From assembly GCA_018894105.1 (NCBI GenBank), contig CM032126.1, positions 27,874,391 through 27,938,390 of the forward strand: DNA of 64,000 nt, given 5' to 3'. The position numbers were made by a program, and so were the translations under genes. The notes under the pieces are model-generated. The model was not told the origin of the DNA and made no database searches. It saw only the letters and a list, made by a program, of their open reading frames with translations. Source of the stretch: Jacaranda mimosifolia. Taxonomy: Eukaryota; Streptophyta; Magnoliopsida; Lamiales; Bignoniaceae. Shown here one piece after another: positions 11,463 through 23,752 of this stretch (its first letter is position 1; each line of letters begins with the position of its first letter).

Positions 11463-12897
11463 TGGTAAATACCAGGTGAGCCCCCTCAGGAAAAGAAGAA
11501 AACAGGAGGTCCAGCTCCCCTCCTCTTCGAAAAAACCCAGAAACAAATGCCTAGGGATCCAACGCCCAACCTTAGCCCGTGGTCATGTTAACAATGCCTC
11601 AATTGATGCAGCTCATCAGTGAGAAAATTTCAGGGCAGATTTCGGCCCAACTCTCAGCCACATTGAACAGACATGCCGTGCAGCCGGAACTTGCAGTCAG
11701 TGCCACGCCCCAACCTGTGGCTCCGGAGAGGGCGCGGCCTGAGGAGCACTCTCAGCAACCGGAGTTGCGAAGGCCCCAATCAGGAAGAGAACTAAGCCCG
11801 GGCCATTTTCCTAGAGAAGTGGTCTGCCCCCCACCGCGGGAAGAGGTAGCAGACTCTGTTGATCATACCCCTTCGAGCCCCACAGCGCGATATGATCGAA
11901 CGCTCCAAATTCAGGCCAGGCAGAAATGCATCCCAGACGAATCAACAGGAATGGGAGGAGGTATCCCATCAAGTTCAGCAACTGAACAGGCGACTGGAGG
12001 AGATCTCAAGGAGAAATGGAGAAAGAACCCTCCATTCGGATGAGCAACAGAGGTTTCGGAGGGAACGAGAGAACAAGACTCACCATTTGTTTAGGAGATC
12101 ATCGACGAACGTATTGCCGTCGATGCTAAGATCCCAATTGGATTACCAAGGTATGATGGCTCAACAGACCCAAATGAATACCTGCTACAGTTCGAACATA
12201 TGATGCAGCTGCATGGGCACAATGAGTACATCCATGCAAAGATGTTGATAACCATGTTTTAGGGAGTGGCCCTCGATTGGTTTGTGAAGCTGGAACTGGC
12301 ATCTATATTTTCTTATGACTACCTGTGTGATAAGTTCTTGTATCAATTTGCAAGTACGAGGAAAGCTAAACTCCCCCATACACACTTGCATATCGTGAAA
12401 CAAAATGAGGGAGAGTCCCTCCGTGACTTTTTCACCAGATTTAACACAAAATTTTTGAAGATCGACAGCTTGAGGATTGAGTTCTTGATAGATGTGCTTT
12501 TCTTAGGCCTGAAACACAAGGAATGTGCAAACGCGCTGGTGCGTGAGCAACCCAGGTCAATGGAAGAGCTTCTTAACCTCGCGGAGAGGTACATAACCCA
12601 GGAGGAGATGAACAAGTTGAAATATGGTAGCCTGGAAGTTGACAGAAAGAACAATAAGGAGAAACATGACCGTCAGGTCAAAGAAGGGCGTCGTTCCCCA
12701 ATAAAACGCTTCCACGACTACACTCCACTCAACCTCCCGAGGAAAGAAGCGTTGTTCGCATACAACATGAGAACCTGCTCAAGAAGCCCAGGAAAATCAC
12801 AGAAACTGAAGCCATGAAAAAATCAAAGAAATACTGTTATTTCCACAGACAAAAGGCCATAACACGGAAGAGTGCTTCAATTTGAAAGGTGAGATCG
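11463..12897 (+). pseudogene. gag of element A (broken)
   Basis: The start is MVNTR at 11463, shared with element B, but the sixth codon is TGA (11478) where B has CGA. A proline- and glutamine-rich N-terminal part (to about 12040) precedes the capsid (about 12130-12600), with PRYDGSTDPNEYLLQFEHM, then DWFVKLELASI, FLYQFASTRK and GESLRDFFTRFN. A TAG at 12260 interrupts the capsid where B has CAA. A CCHC-like zinc knuckle (CYFH...GHNTEEC) lies near 12830-12880 and is split by a frameshift. The gag frame leads into the protease segment. Confidence 0.85.
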
Positions 12898-13643
12898 AAA
12901 GATTGATCAGACAGGGCCAATTGAAAAAGTTTGTCGAGGAGCATGCCAAGCGTGAAGAGGGTGGAACCGATCAGAATCCCCGTAGAGAAAGATCAGTCAG
13001 CTCGAGGAGGGAAGAAAAGGGAAAAAGACCTGCCCAACAACCCGACCCACCCATTCGAGGAGTCATTAACATGATTGTTGGAGGCCCCACTGGAGGAGAT
13101 TCCCACAATGCAAGGAAACAAACTCAAAGACAGCTTGACTTGACCAAACCATCCAAGGTCAAGACAGTTTTTCAGCTATCGACCAGTGCCGAACCGATCT
13201 CTTTCAGCGACTCAAACCTCGACCATATGGAGAACAGGGGAGTCGACATGAAGATAGACTGCCCCATGGTGGTAACCCTCGAAATTGCCAACTTCGAGGT
13301 CAAAAAGATATTGGTCGATAATGGGAGCTCACTGAACATCATATTCTTGTCCGCCTTGAACAGAATGAAATTGGGGAAGCTAAAGTTTGATCCGATCAGA
13401 ACACCATTGGTCGGGTTTGGTAGCTCTGAGATCATCCCTGAGGGATCCATCAATCTTTCCACCACATTTGGGCAAGGCCCCCACAGCCAAACATTGATGA
13501 TCAACTATCTTGTGGTCGACGCCCCATTCGCATACAATGTCTTCGTGGTCGACCAGCTCTCAATGACTTCAGAGCCATTGTCCTACTTACCACATGAAGA
13601 TAAAGTTCCCAACACTAGCCGAAGTAGGAGAACTCTTATGTAA
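12882..13643 (+). pseudogene. aspartic protease region of element A
   Basis: The frame starts at the gag knuckle (KGEIERLIRQGQLKKFV) and runs into a retropepsin-like domain. The active-site motif is LVDNGSS (about 13311-13331), Asp-Asn-Gly rather than Asp-Thr/Ser-Gly. Element B has the same DNG, so it is shared rather than a one-copy mutation. The flap and C-terminal part follow (LVGFGSSEIIPEG, LVVDAPFAYNV). A frame change near 13540-13600 separates it from RT. Confidence 0.85.
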
Positions 13644-14598
13644 CCTCAAGGATGCTTGGCGTTGTTACGCCATTTCCGTCGACTCCAGCGAACAGAAGAA
13701 AAGACCTGAATTGAAGCCCTCGGGGGATGCCCCAGTAGCGAAACCCGAGGAGGGACCTTCATCAAAGAAAAGGAAACTGGAAGACACCAGGGTTGAGCCT
13801 ATCGGCGAGTTTAAAATAATAGAGCTCGAACCCGAGAACCCCGACAAAACCACCAGGATCGGGAGTGATCTGGGGGATCGACTGGAATGCCTTATGGTCA
13901 ACTTCCTCCGACACAACATCGAAGTTTTTGCGTGGAAAGCTGCAGATCTTCAGGGCATCGACCCCAATATCATTGTCCATCGATTCAACGTGGACCCAAC
14001 TCACAAGCCAGTAAGGCAGAAGACAAGAACCTTCAACGCTGAGAGGTCGCAAATCATCGAGGAGGAGGTTAGCAAGTTCTTAGAGGTAGGATATATTGTA
14101 GAAATTCAGTACCCTTCTTGGCTTTGTAATGTTGTACTTGTCCCTAAAAATGAGGGAAAATGGATGATGTGTAATGATTTCACTGACTTGAATAAAACTT
14201 GCCCGAAAGATCCTTACCCCTTGTCTCATATAGATTTGTTAGTTGATTCTACTACTGGATGTGAACTGCTCAGTATGATGGATGCTTTCCAAGGCTATTA
14301 TCAAATATTTATGGCACCAGAAGACAGGAACAAAACCTCTTTCGTCGTCCCCAACGGTGTATACTATTTTTTGGTCATGCATTTTGGACTTAAAAACATA
14401 GGTGCAACATACCAAAGATTGGTCAACTTCATGTTTAAAAATGAGATTGGGAGGTCGATGGAGGTCTACGTCGACGACATGATTGTAAAAACCGAGGAGG
14501 CCGAGGATCATCTGGCCGACCTTTGCCACACCTTTGCCATATTGAGGGCTTTCGACATGAAACTCAACCCTAACAAATGTACATTTGGTGTACGATAA
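13594..14598 (+). pseudogene. reverse transcriptase of element A, first part
   Basis: 334 codons. An acidic linker (to about 13960) is followed by RT: KFLEVGYIVEIQYPSWL, NVVLVPKNEGKWMMCNDF, LNKTCPKDPYPLSHID and the catalytic YVDDM at 14467-14481. The frame ends in TAA at 14596; RT homology resumes at once after it (KFLGYMVSQRGIEENP). B has a glycine codon at this site, so the stop is a private lesion of A. Confidence 0.92.
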
Positions 14599-15342
14599 GG
14601 CAAGTTCCTCGGGTATATGGTCAGTCAGAGAGGGATCGAGGAAAATCCGCAGAAGATCCAAGCAATCCTCGACATCGCTCCACCCCGTACAGTTCAACAA
14701 GTACAATGTTTGGTTGGCAGGGTCATAGCCCTCGGCAGATTCATAGCTCGACTGGCCGATAAGAGCTTACCTTTCTTCAAAATCCTCAAAAATGCCAAGA
14801 AATCTAGGTTCCAGTCGGATCAGCATTGCGATCAAGCTTTGGTAGAGCTCAAGAAATACCTGTCTTCGCCGCCCATGCTCGCCAAACCCGACCTGGGAGA
14901 AGTTTTACAGCTCTACCTAACAGTGTCATCGGCCTTGATCAGTTCAGTGTTAACATCAACAAGAGAAGGGACCCCCCATCTGGTGTATTATTGCAGCAAG
15001 GTCTTGCATGGACCTGAGCATAATTAGTTGGACATCGAAAAGTTCGCTCTAGCCCTCATCACGTCGGCCAGAAAGCTTCAGCCATATTTTCAGTCCCATG
15101 CGATAGTAGTGCTAACGAATCAATCGTTAAAGCAAGTGTTGTCGAAGCTCGACACTTCAGGTCGACTTACTAAATGGGCTATCGAGCTCGGGGAATTCGA
15201 CATCATATTTCAACCACGGACTGCCATAAAAGCACAAGCCTTAGCAGACTTCATCGTCGAAAGACTCGACCTACCTACGCAAAATGCTGACAACATCTTC
15301 GTATGGACCTTGCATATGGATGGATCAGCAACCACGTCATGA
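14599..15342 (+). pseudogene. RT end and RNase H of element A
   Basis: Two adjoining frames, 14599-15027 and 15028-15342, split by a TAG at 15025. The first holds the RT thumb and connection (IQAILDIAPPRTVQQVQ). The second is the Gypsy RNase H (VYYCSKVLHGPEHN, then DIEKFALALITSARKLQPYF, LTKWAIELGEFDIIF and ALADFIVE). A TGA at 15340 ends it where B has a glycine codon. Confidence 0.88.
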
Positions 15343-15620
15343 GGCAGGATAGGCGTATCCCTCCATTCCCCGTTTGCTGAGGATTATGATTTTGCAATAA
15401 AACTTGACTTCCCCATCACCAACAACGAAGCAGAATACGAGGCTCTCGTCGCAGGAATGCGTATGGCCACAACTCGCAAAGTCGAGCATCTCGCAACATT
15501 CATTGATTCTCAACTGGTCGCAGAGCAGGTTGAGGGAAATTTCGAGGCTAAGGAGCTCAAAATGACCCAATACCTGTCAGAAGTAAACAATTACAGCAGT
15601 TGTTCAAGAGCTTCACCCTG
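15295..15620 (+). pseudogene. second, archaeal-type RNase H of element A
   Basis: After RNase H comes a domain beginning WTLHMDGSATTS, then NNEAEYEALVAGMRMA and FIDSQLVAEQVEGNFEAK, typical of the aRNH domain that Tat elements carry in addition to the Gypsy RNase H. It is interrupted by TGA at 15340 and a frameshift near 15590. Element B preserves the matching segment (44995-45310). Confidence 0.82.
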
Positions 15621-17014
15621 AGCCAAGTCTCCCGAGTAGAGAACGAACGAGCAAACGCGCTCTCGAAGCTCGCCAGCTCGACAAAGGGTACCAGAGAAAA
15701 GATAGCATTTTTAGCGGCCGACAAACTTTGTGTCGATGCCACCAATCAGAGCCTCGTCGGCTGTATTGAAAAGATAACCCTCTCATGGCAAGGGCTAATC
15801 AAATTTTACTTGAGACAAGGTACCCTGCCCACCGACGACAGGGAGGCCCGCAGACTCAGAGGGCTGGTAGCCAAGTTTGCGCTAGATGAGCATAGGCAGC
15901 TTTATAGGAGGTCGATATCAGGACCTCCGCTGAGGTGTCTAGAACCCGATGAGGCCAACAAAGTCTTGCAGGAGATACATGCCGGCATCTGCGGCAACCA
16001 TTCGGGCGATCGATCTTTAGCTCATAGGGTTGTCCATTACAGTTATTTTTGGCCGATTTTATTGCAGGACTCAGTCGACTTCGCTAGAAAATGCCCGTCC
16101 TAACAGATCCACTCGAACATTCAGCACCAACCAGCCACATTGATGATCAATGTTTAGATCACGTAACCATTCGGCCAGTGGGGGATTGATATAGTGGGAT
16201 CTCTCCCAAAGACTTCGGGCCAGCATAAGTTTATTATAGTGGCGGTCAAGTACTTCACTAAATGGGTCAAAGCCGAAGCAGTCCCGAAGATCACCGATGC
16301 GGCCATTAAAAGTTTCATTTGGAATAATATAATCTGTCGATTTGGATTGCCTAAGGTCTTAATCTCAGACAATGGCACTCAGTTTCAAAGCAGGAACATG
16401 AGGAAGTGGTACGACACCTTGGAAATTGCCCAACACTTCACTTCGGTAGGAAACCCCCAGTCTAATGGCCAGACCGAGGTCACAAATAGAACTATTCTCG
16501 ACCACCTCAAGGCTCGAATAGCAGGGACGGGAGCTAGTTGGGCAGACGACCTCCTAGGGGTGCTTTGGCATACAGAACGACACCTCAAACAGCCACGGGC
16601 CGCAGCCCGTATAGCCTAGTCTACGGGTCTGAAGCTGTAATACCGTCCGAGCTGATTTAGCATACAGCTCGGGTGATCCACTATAATCCGATCACAAATG
16701 TATCATAGAGGACTGTGGACCTAGTCACTGTCGACGGGCAGCGTCACATAGCCTACAACACAATGCAGCGATATCAGTTGAAGATGGCAGAACGCTATAA
16801 CAAGACAGTACGACCTTGGAGTTTTAAGGTTGGCGACCTTGTTCTCAAGAAAGTGGAAGTGTCAAAAAACGTCGGAAAACTTGACCCAAAATGGGAGTGA
16901 CCTTACTCAGTGGTTAAAGTGTCAAAAAACAACACCTACTGACTAGCGGATGGATCAGGCCGTGAACTTCCTCGACCTTGGAATGCAGTAAACTTGAAAA
17001 AAAAATTCGTGTAA
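15600..17014 (+). pseudogene. integrase of element A
   Basis: The N-terminal linker and HHCC zinc region (EIHAGICGNHSG...KCPS) lie at 15600-16103, where one Cys codon is replaced by a TAA stop (16100). The DDE core keeps GIDIVG (about 16187), LISDNGTQF (about 16363) and NGQTEVTNR (about 16460), so the three catalytic residues are present. The C-terminal part (16715-16900, KVGDLVLKKVE) ends near FV-stop at 17012. No chromodomain is seen, as expected for non-chromoviral Tat elements. Several stops separate the parts. Confidence 0.88.
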
Positions 17015-17690
17015 AGGGCCATGGGCACCTATTGTATCCCTCCAACGAAATAAAATTATGGCACCTTCAAACTACATGAAACTTGCAGAATCTCCTTTAC
17101 ATAATCGACCCCATAGTCGACAAAACAAGCTTCACCCACCAAGTCGAGGCCTATGAGCCGAGACCAAACAGTCTGACAAAACAGGCTTTATGCCGCCAAG
17201 TCAAGACATTCCAACCTAAGCCAGATGCTCGACTTCCCAGTCGATAAAATCACATAGGGCATGAACTCGATTCCAAAATCGTTAAGATTATTTAAAAAAC
17301 CCAAATACTAGCTATTACGCTGGCACATTAATTACAATTTACTTGGCAGGGACCAAGAATGAATTTTGCAAAGTACAACACTTATTCGACGAAGGCCTTG
17401 AATGAATGCTTCTTGATACGCTAGAGAGCATTCGCCCAAGAATTCCAATATGCAGAATAATAAACACTGCAGTCAATACCTATTAAATAACAAGCTCATT
17501 AACGGGAATAGCTTATACCAAAAGCAAAAATAACCATCGTTAAACATGGAATAATAAAAATACCCATTCATTCACCAGCGTTTGAAAGCCTCATTGAGGC
17601 ATAAAATTTACAAATCGTTTAAAAGCCTCATCGAGGCATATACATCTCTTTTAAAAAATAATAGGGAAAAATAATAAGAATAAATGATCA
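17015..17690 (+). other. spacer between pol and the antisense gene of element A
   Basis: No coding signal on the plus strand. Short repeats resembling AAGCCTCATYGAGGCATA occur near 17588-17642. It probably contains the 3' untranslated region and polyadenylation region of the antisense gene. Confidence 0.5.
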
Positions 17691-17693
17691 AGC

Positions 17694-20159
17694 CTAGCTA
17701 GAGCTGGCAACCTCCTCAGCATCAGGCCTGACCTCCTCGGCAGTAGGAGCAGCAGTAGGAGCAGGCTTAGGCAAAGCCATGGAAACGAGCACAGCAGCAG
17801 TTACGGGTCGAGAAGGGCAGACAGTATCTTGCAAGAATTGTCGTTCAGGAATTGGGAAATATGTAGCGGCATCGACTGTCCCTTCTGACACCTCGAAGGC
17901 AAGATCGCCGGCAAACTCAAACTCCTTGGCAATAGCCTTCAGCTTTCTCTCGACTTCGGCCCGCCTTCTTTCCTCTTCAGTCAGTTTGACCTCCGGCTCG
18001 CTCTCTACCCCTGCGGCTTCAACGATTGGTCCCTTAGCATTGCCTTCTTCCTCGAGGTAGGGTCGCAGCTGCTCGTCGAACAAATGGCTTATGCGTGATT
18101 GGTCTTCAGGTCGAATGATGTAGCCCAAAAACTGCAACTACTTGACGGCCTTCTCGAATGAGTTCCTGGCGTCGTCGAGAGCAAGAACAACACTGGCATC
18201 CTAGAAGGCAGCACTTACCATGAATTGTTACACAGCCTCTCGACGTACCAACGACAGTATTTGGTTGAACTTAGCCCGGGCCTCCGCTAAACCTGCATTC
18301 TGGCCCGCAGATCGACCGGAATCATAACTGACATGCAGAACCAACTGCAGCTTTTTCACCTGCCCGTCCATTTTGGTCCTCTCCTTGACAGCCAGGATCA
18401 CATGTTCATCCTTTTGCTCAAGATGCTTAGTCAGCTGGCCGACCTGTCTCTCCAACTCATCGACTCTCATCTGCGAAGACTCGAGCTAAGCCTTCAGAGT
18501 CTCTGCATCCCCTCTGGCCTCTAGCTGTTCCCGATTAGCCAGGGCCAGCTCCGACCGCCGATAAAAGTTGTAGCCCAGTTGCCCGACCTGAAAGATAAAA
18601 GCCATCAGATACTTGACCAGAATGTAATAATACAAAAGTAAGAGTAGGAAACTCTACCATGTTGGCATGATAAGCCAACTCTTGAAGAGCCGCTTCCTGG
18701 CTTAGTCCCATGATCATGATCCTCCTCTGGTCAGCCATGAACTGACCTGCCAGCAAGACCTTCAGAGGAGCGACCTCGGTACGCCCCGCAGTATCCATGC
18801 ATGAGGAATTGTGCACGACAGAACTCGGCTCTGCCCCGAATCAAGGAGAGGGGAATTTAGGTAAGTTGAACAGTTTTTCATCCCCTCGATCCCTAAAAAT
18901 ATTGTTCTCGGTCGGCAGCCCCGACCTCACCACTTTGCCTTTTTCCTTACCGGCAACAGCTTTCTTCAGAGCAGGCCCTCCCTGCTCCACCATGGCTCGC
19001 TTACCCCGACCCGCGGGGCTGTCGCCAGCTGTTGACCAGGTGATGGAGTCGGAGAAGGAGTTGGCGCTCGACCTCCAGGCGTGGCTCCTCGATGGCAGCG
19101 GCTTCTCGACGAGCCGCGGGACCCTGTCATCGCTGTTTATTTCTCTCTGCTCTTGCGAGAGCCTCTGCCCTTGACCTATTCATGATATCTACGCGATCTG
19201 CCGAGCAGCAAATTAACAACAGTCAGAAACCATAACAACAATGAAAAAGTAACAAAATTACAAGAAACGTTGTCTACCTAGCTGGTCATTCGCAGGCAAA
19301 TCTAACAGAGCTGGCGATAATCCAGCCAACACTAAATGTCTCTCCTAGATAAAAATTGAGGCCTCCATCTGGCCAAATCCGACCAGGTCCCGAACAAAGG
19401 TGTTTGGCCAGGTCGGGATAAAGTTCCCCGGCATGTTGACATGCCCCTCCACCAGCCCCGTGGAATATTGAAACCCCCCGCCACTCGAACAAATAGGTAT
19501 CATTTTTTCCATTCTTGCCCATATGAAGAAGCAAAGGCTACGAGGAATTTACGACGTGGTCGAGCGATTATATAATAGAACCCTGACTCGTCGGCACTAC
19601 CCAACTTGCGAGACATAGGCAGGTGAAAAAGGTTGGAAAAATTTTCAAAACTAGCAGGCTGATTAAACAGATGCATTAAAATGATAAAACTACAAATAGT
19701 GGTGAAGCAGTTGGGTAGAAGTTGCATTATACACACTTGAAAACCCTTGAGCAGATTAACCATCCTATCACTCAAGGGGAACCTAAGACCACATCTAAAA
19801 GCGTCCTCGAAGACAGTTTTACAGCTTGCAGGAGGACGATGCATTCGACTAGGCGGCCCGGGGGTCAAAAGTTGATATTCAGGAGAGATATGGTATAACT
19901 CCCTAAGATGTCTCAAGTCACCAGAGTTAACGGTGGATACAATTTCACTATAATGGTTTGGTGTGAACAGTCGACCCCACGATTGGGGAATTTGGCTCGG
20001 CCCAGCTTCTTCCCCCTCGCGGTTACTACTCGAGCTGCTGGAACTGGAAGCGTCACTCGACGACTCATTGGACTGACCAATAGCATATTTAGGCCGATCA
20101 GATTGGGTGGCCTCACTATCCCCCCTTTGACTACCCTCAGAACTGTATAAGCCCAACAT
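17694..20159 (-). pseudogene. antisense gene of element A (Transposase_28-like, three exons)
   Basis: The reading frame runs against pol. Exon 1 (20159 to 19278) starts MLGLYSSEGSQRGDSEAT, has a serine-rich stretch, then FTPNHYSEIVSTV and FEDAFRCGLRFPLS, a pattern known from the putative gypsy-type Transposase_28 family. It has a one-base frameshift near 19460. Intron 1 is 19277-19198 (GT-AG, 80 bp). Exon 2 is basic and Ala/Pro-rich. Intron 2 is about 18657-18588. Exon 3 has a coiled-coil (MRVDELERQVGQLTKHLEQK) and an acidic Glu-rich, then Ala/Pro tail ending at 17694. TAG/TAA stops interrupt exon 3 near 18140, 18200 and 18225. Introns match those of element B. Function unknown. Confidence 0.8.
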
Positions 20160-20319
20160 GATTTTCAAAGAAAAACCAAAGGACAAGAAGTAGAAGTGAA
20201 GGAGCACTTACTAAACGGAAGAACTAAGAGCAAAAAATCTTGAACGCGAGGACGTTTGGACAAGCGCTCGACTAGAAGCTAATGCGGTAAAAGTAAAAAT
20301 GATTAGTTTTACCGCGGGT

Positions 20320-20326
20320 ATTTATA
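20320..20326 (-). promoter_or_regulatory. TATA box upstream of the antisense gene of element A
   Basis: Read on the minus strand, CCCCTATAAATACCCGCGG lies about 160 bases before the antisense start codon and outside the LTR. Element B has TTTAAATATGCGCTG at the matching place (40281), followed in both by GTAAAA and a TTTTTACTTTTAC stretch. Inferred core promoter of an independent transcript. Confidence 0.5.
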
Positions 20327-20489
20327 GGGGAGCAAGTGCGGGAAACCAAGCGCCTGTAATAATGTTTGTAACCGCCACGCGCACCACGATGTAACCGCTC
20401 AATAAATGCGCCAAACCCTGGTCGATTATTACTAGTGCCCATTACACTACTTCCCAAATCTTCTCGTCGAATCCTCGTTCAGCCTTGTG

Positions 20490-20503
20490 AAGTGGGGGGG
20501 GGA
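20490..20503 (+). other. polypurine tract of element A
   Basis: AAGTGGGGGGGGGA lies just before the 3' LTR (20508). Confidence 0.85.
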
Positions 20504-20507
20504 CTCA

Positions 20508-21186
20508 TGATATGAGGTGGCCCAAATATCTAGGCCCAAACCAAGTTGGCCTAGAGGCGCAGCACCAGGCCCAATCTGGCACCCGTGGCCCATATACGTA
20601 ATCGACCTCAATCGACCACTTGCCTAATGGTGCCCCATGCACAGAACGGCGTAAGGTCAACGTTGTCAACCAGCGAGGTCGAGACAGTACAGTACTCTGC
20701 CACCGCATTAAATGCACTGACGGGCGGCACGCCTCCGCATTAATGGCGCATGCCATCCCCTCACCGCCTGACACAACAGGCACTGCTACAGTGTACCATC
20801 ATGTCCTTAAAACCTAGAGGGCAGTTATCTGGAAATATACAGATAGGGAAAATGACTAGTCACCCCTGGCACAAGGGTAAGGGCCCCTGGGTGTACCAGG
20901 GGCATCTCAGACAATTCCCCGAAGGGAGAAGGATATAAATACCCTCGCTCCAGCCTTTTTGAGGTACGCACTCATACATACAAAATGTCCTTACTCCGCT
21001 GCTCTATATCTCATCGATCTATACTGACTTGAGCGTCGAAGGGCCTAAGCCGAGGGCTCCTCGACTAGCCTAACGTTTACTGTGATTGCAGGATTCATCC
21101 CACCTAAACAAGAATCCCGACCAGGCAGGTCGAGTCTCATTCAAATCAGTAGTTGGACCCATATCCAGCAAATCGAACCCTCATCA
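20508..21186 (+). repeat. 3' LTR of element A
   Basis: 679 bp, the same length as the 5' LTR, with a TATA box at 20934-20940. Differences from the 5' LTR are mostly C/T and G/A. Confidence 0.95.
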
Positions 21187-21191
21187 ATAAT

Positions 21192-21671
21192 AGTATAGAT
21201 TGATATATATTTTTGTCTGATTTGTGTACTTTGATAATTATATAAACATTAATTTTGATATCATCTTAACTGTATAGACTTCATAAAAATTAGAATATAA
21301 TTTTTACTAGTATAATTTATCAATTAGTATTGGGTGTATGTCAAATTTAAGTGTATATATCGATTTTGGGGAGAAATTTTCAGTAACTATGCAATATTTT
21401 ACATATAAAAGATCTTTATTTTAGTGTATTCAAATAAAAGACATTATCACTAATATAAGTCAACATAATTTTATTATTGTTTGCATATATTATTATATTA
21501 AAATACTACAAAATCAATACTAAGCTACTAACAGTATTAGAAAATTTATTATAGAATAAAGTTATAAGATAAATAAAATCAATTTGATCAGTTCACGTAC
21601 AAACGGGCTCATGAGGTTTTTAAAAATTTTTAGTTTTTTATTTTTTATACTTAAGAAAATATTTTTATACT

Positions 21672-21729
<58 letters not shown>

Positions 21730-22363
21730 TTTTTTTTTTTTTTATTTTTTATTTTTTATTTTTTTTTATGTTTAACTAAATAATAATAAATAAAAAATAA
21801 ATGATAATGATAAAAAGAATTATGGACTCTATCTTTCTTCGAATTCCGTTACATGCTCACAACTCTACTTTGCTTCCAAAATTTAGTTACAGAAGATTCA
21901 TTCATATCCTGTTTCTACAAAGTGGGTTTACTCCTTTTGAATTTGAATCCAGTTTTAGCAATTCATCTGGTTTGCTTTCACTCGTTAAATATCATAATTT
22001 ACGTAAGTTGAACTCATTCTCTTTGTCTGAATTCATCGTGTTTAACGAAAAATTTATACTTCCCAAAATCCACCATAATCTACTGCGCTACACAGGAATT
22101 GCACTCCGTGCTCCCCACCGTACTTGAAGCAATTTGTTATACTCTAAGCGTATAAAGAATATGAAGCTTACAGTTTTCAATTTTGACAGCATACCATGAA
22201 AAATATACAGAGAAATTGAATATAATTGTCAAACGAATTATCTTGTCCGGAGAATAGCAAACTGATCAGGTCCAATGGTTGGAAGTTGGAGAACTTGTAA
22301 AGCGAACGCTTGAGTAATTATTTTCTTCTTTTTTCCGTTCAAGAGCATATGCTAACCCAATAC
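21192..22363. other. AT-rich intergenic DNA
   Basis: No gene is supported. The 108-codon frame at 21801-22127 has no recognisable motif. It contains the microsatellite at 21673-21730 and a poly-T/A tract to about 21770. Confidence 0.55.
21673..21742. repeat. (TAA)n/(TTA)n microsatellite plus poly-T
   Basis: About 14 TAA-type units, then TTA units, then a T run. It is self-complementary, like the tract at 5135-5202. Confidence 0.92.
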
Positions 22364-23329
22364 TCAAAAGCAGGGCTAATAACAATTTACCCCCATGTGA
22401 AATATGAAATGTTCATAGTGCCACCTTGTAAAAAATAAATGTACAAAAAACCCCCCTTATATTTTAAAAAACCATGCACACCGCCTCCTCCTTTTCATTT
22501 GCTGCCCATTTAATATAATTTTAATATGCAGAGATCAATTTACTCTTATTCACTTAATATATTTTCAATTCAATTTAAATAACCTTTTATTATCATTTTT
22601 TTTCTTTTCTTTCATTCTTTTCTTTTCTTCTTATTTCTCATTTATCTCTTCTTCCATTATTTCATATATTTCTCATTTTATACATATATATAAATTTATT
22701 ATTATTTCTCATTATTTTATATATTTTCATTTTATACATATATAAATTTATTTATAAAATTAAAATCACTTTTATTTTTACCTTATCAATTATATTAATC
22801 TTTCTTTCTATCAATTCATTCCAAAGTAAATAAAATTTAAATTTCATAAAAATATATAACATATTTTTTAATTTATACTTAAATACATATATATAAATTT
22901 ATCTATAAAATTTAAATAACTTTTATTTATATATTTTTTCTTTCTAATTGTTCATTTTAAATTAAATATTATATATATTTATTAAAATATATATAATATA
23001 TTTATATACATATATTTTTTTGATAAGATATTTATACATATATATTAGTATATATGATGTTATTATCACATATATATGTAATAATATATACAATTATTTA
23101 ATAACATCATCTTTATATAAATTCATCTATAAAAATTTAAATAATTTTATTTATGTTTTTTTCTTTCTAATTATTTATTTCAAATTAAATATTATATATA
23201 TTTATGAAAATATATAATATATTTATATACATATATATTTTTTATAAGATAGTTATATTATATATTTATTAACATATATATGATAATATATATAATACAT
23301 ATATCATTATATATATATATTACAAAACA

Positions 23330-23590
23330 CTGCTGACCCCCCCCACCCACCCACCCCGTCTCCCCAAAACTTACAGCTGCCATGGCAGCATTGTGGCCAG
23401 ATCCGACCACTGGCCGTCATGGCCAATGTAGCCATGGTGGCCGTGTTGATGACAGCCGACGGTCGCCATCTGCTTTCAATATATTTTTTTTAAGGTTGGC
23501 CATGGCGAGTCGTTCCTTTTAGACGGCCTGCCATGGCAGCTTCGGGGCGGGATGGGGTGGGGTGGGGTGCCGGTGGGGGTAAGAGATTAG
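23330..23590. other. GC-rich island inside the MULE-type element
   Basis: A C-rich run (CCCCCCACCCACCCACCCC) is followed by palindrome-rich DNA with several GGCC and GCCATGG copies and ends in a GGGGTGGGGTGGGG run. Composition is sharply unlike the AT-rich surroundings. No protein is convincingly encoded on either strand. Captured genomic DNA or element-specific sequence are both possible. Confidence 0.6.
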
Positions 23591-23699
23591 GGTTTAGTAA
23601 TATGTATAGATGTGTATATATATATATATGGATATAAATATAACATATAATATATATGTGTGAATATATATATATAATGTGTGTGTGTTGTAATGTACT

Positions 23700-23752
23700 G
23701 TTGGGGGAGGGGCGGTGCATGGGGGGGAGGGGGGGTTGGCTGGTAGGTTGGG
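23700..23752 (+). repeat. G-run cluster with quadruplex potential
   Basis: Six or more G runs of three or more (GGGGGAGGGGCGG, then GGGGGGGAGGGGGGG and further GG pairs) lie within about 50 bases. Confidence 0.6.

Larger units (their letters stand above)
10740..21186 (+). mobile_element. element A: Ty3/Gypsy Tat-lineage LTR retrotransposon with antisense gene
   Basis: A complete 10.4-kb element with two 679-bp LTRs and a perfect 5-bp duplication ATAAT (10735-10739, 21187-21191). The order is LTR, PBS, gag, protease, RT, RNase H, second (archaeal-type) RNase H, integrase, antisense spliced gene, polypurine tract, LTR. The second RNase H and an extra antisense ORF after pol are hallmarks of plant Tat elements (Retand-like group). 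Pol has several stops and frameshifts, so this copy cannot act alone. In the first ~360 bp the LTRs show about 19 substitutions, nearly all transitions, so the insertion is not recent. Confidence 0.95.

Noticed and set aside
14239..14706. 155-codon minus-strand frame
   Set aside because: Shadow of the element A reverse transcriptase on the plus strand.
21801..22127. 108-codon plus-strand frame
   Set aside because: No motif, AT-driven composition, no splice or neighbour support.
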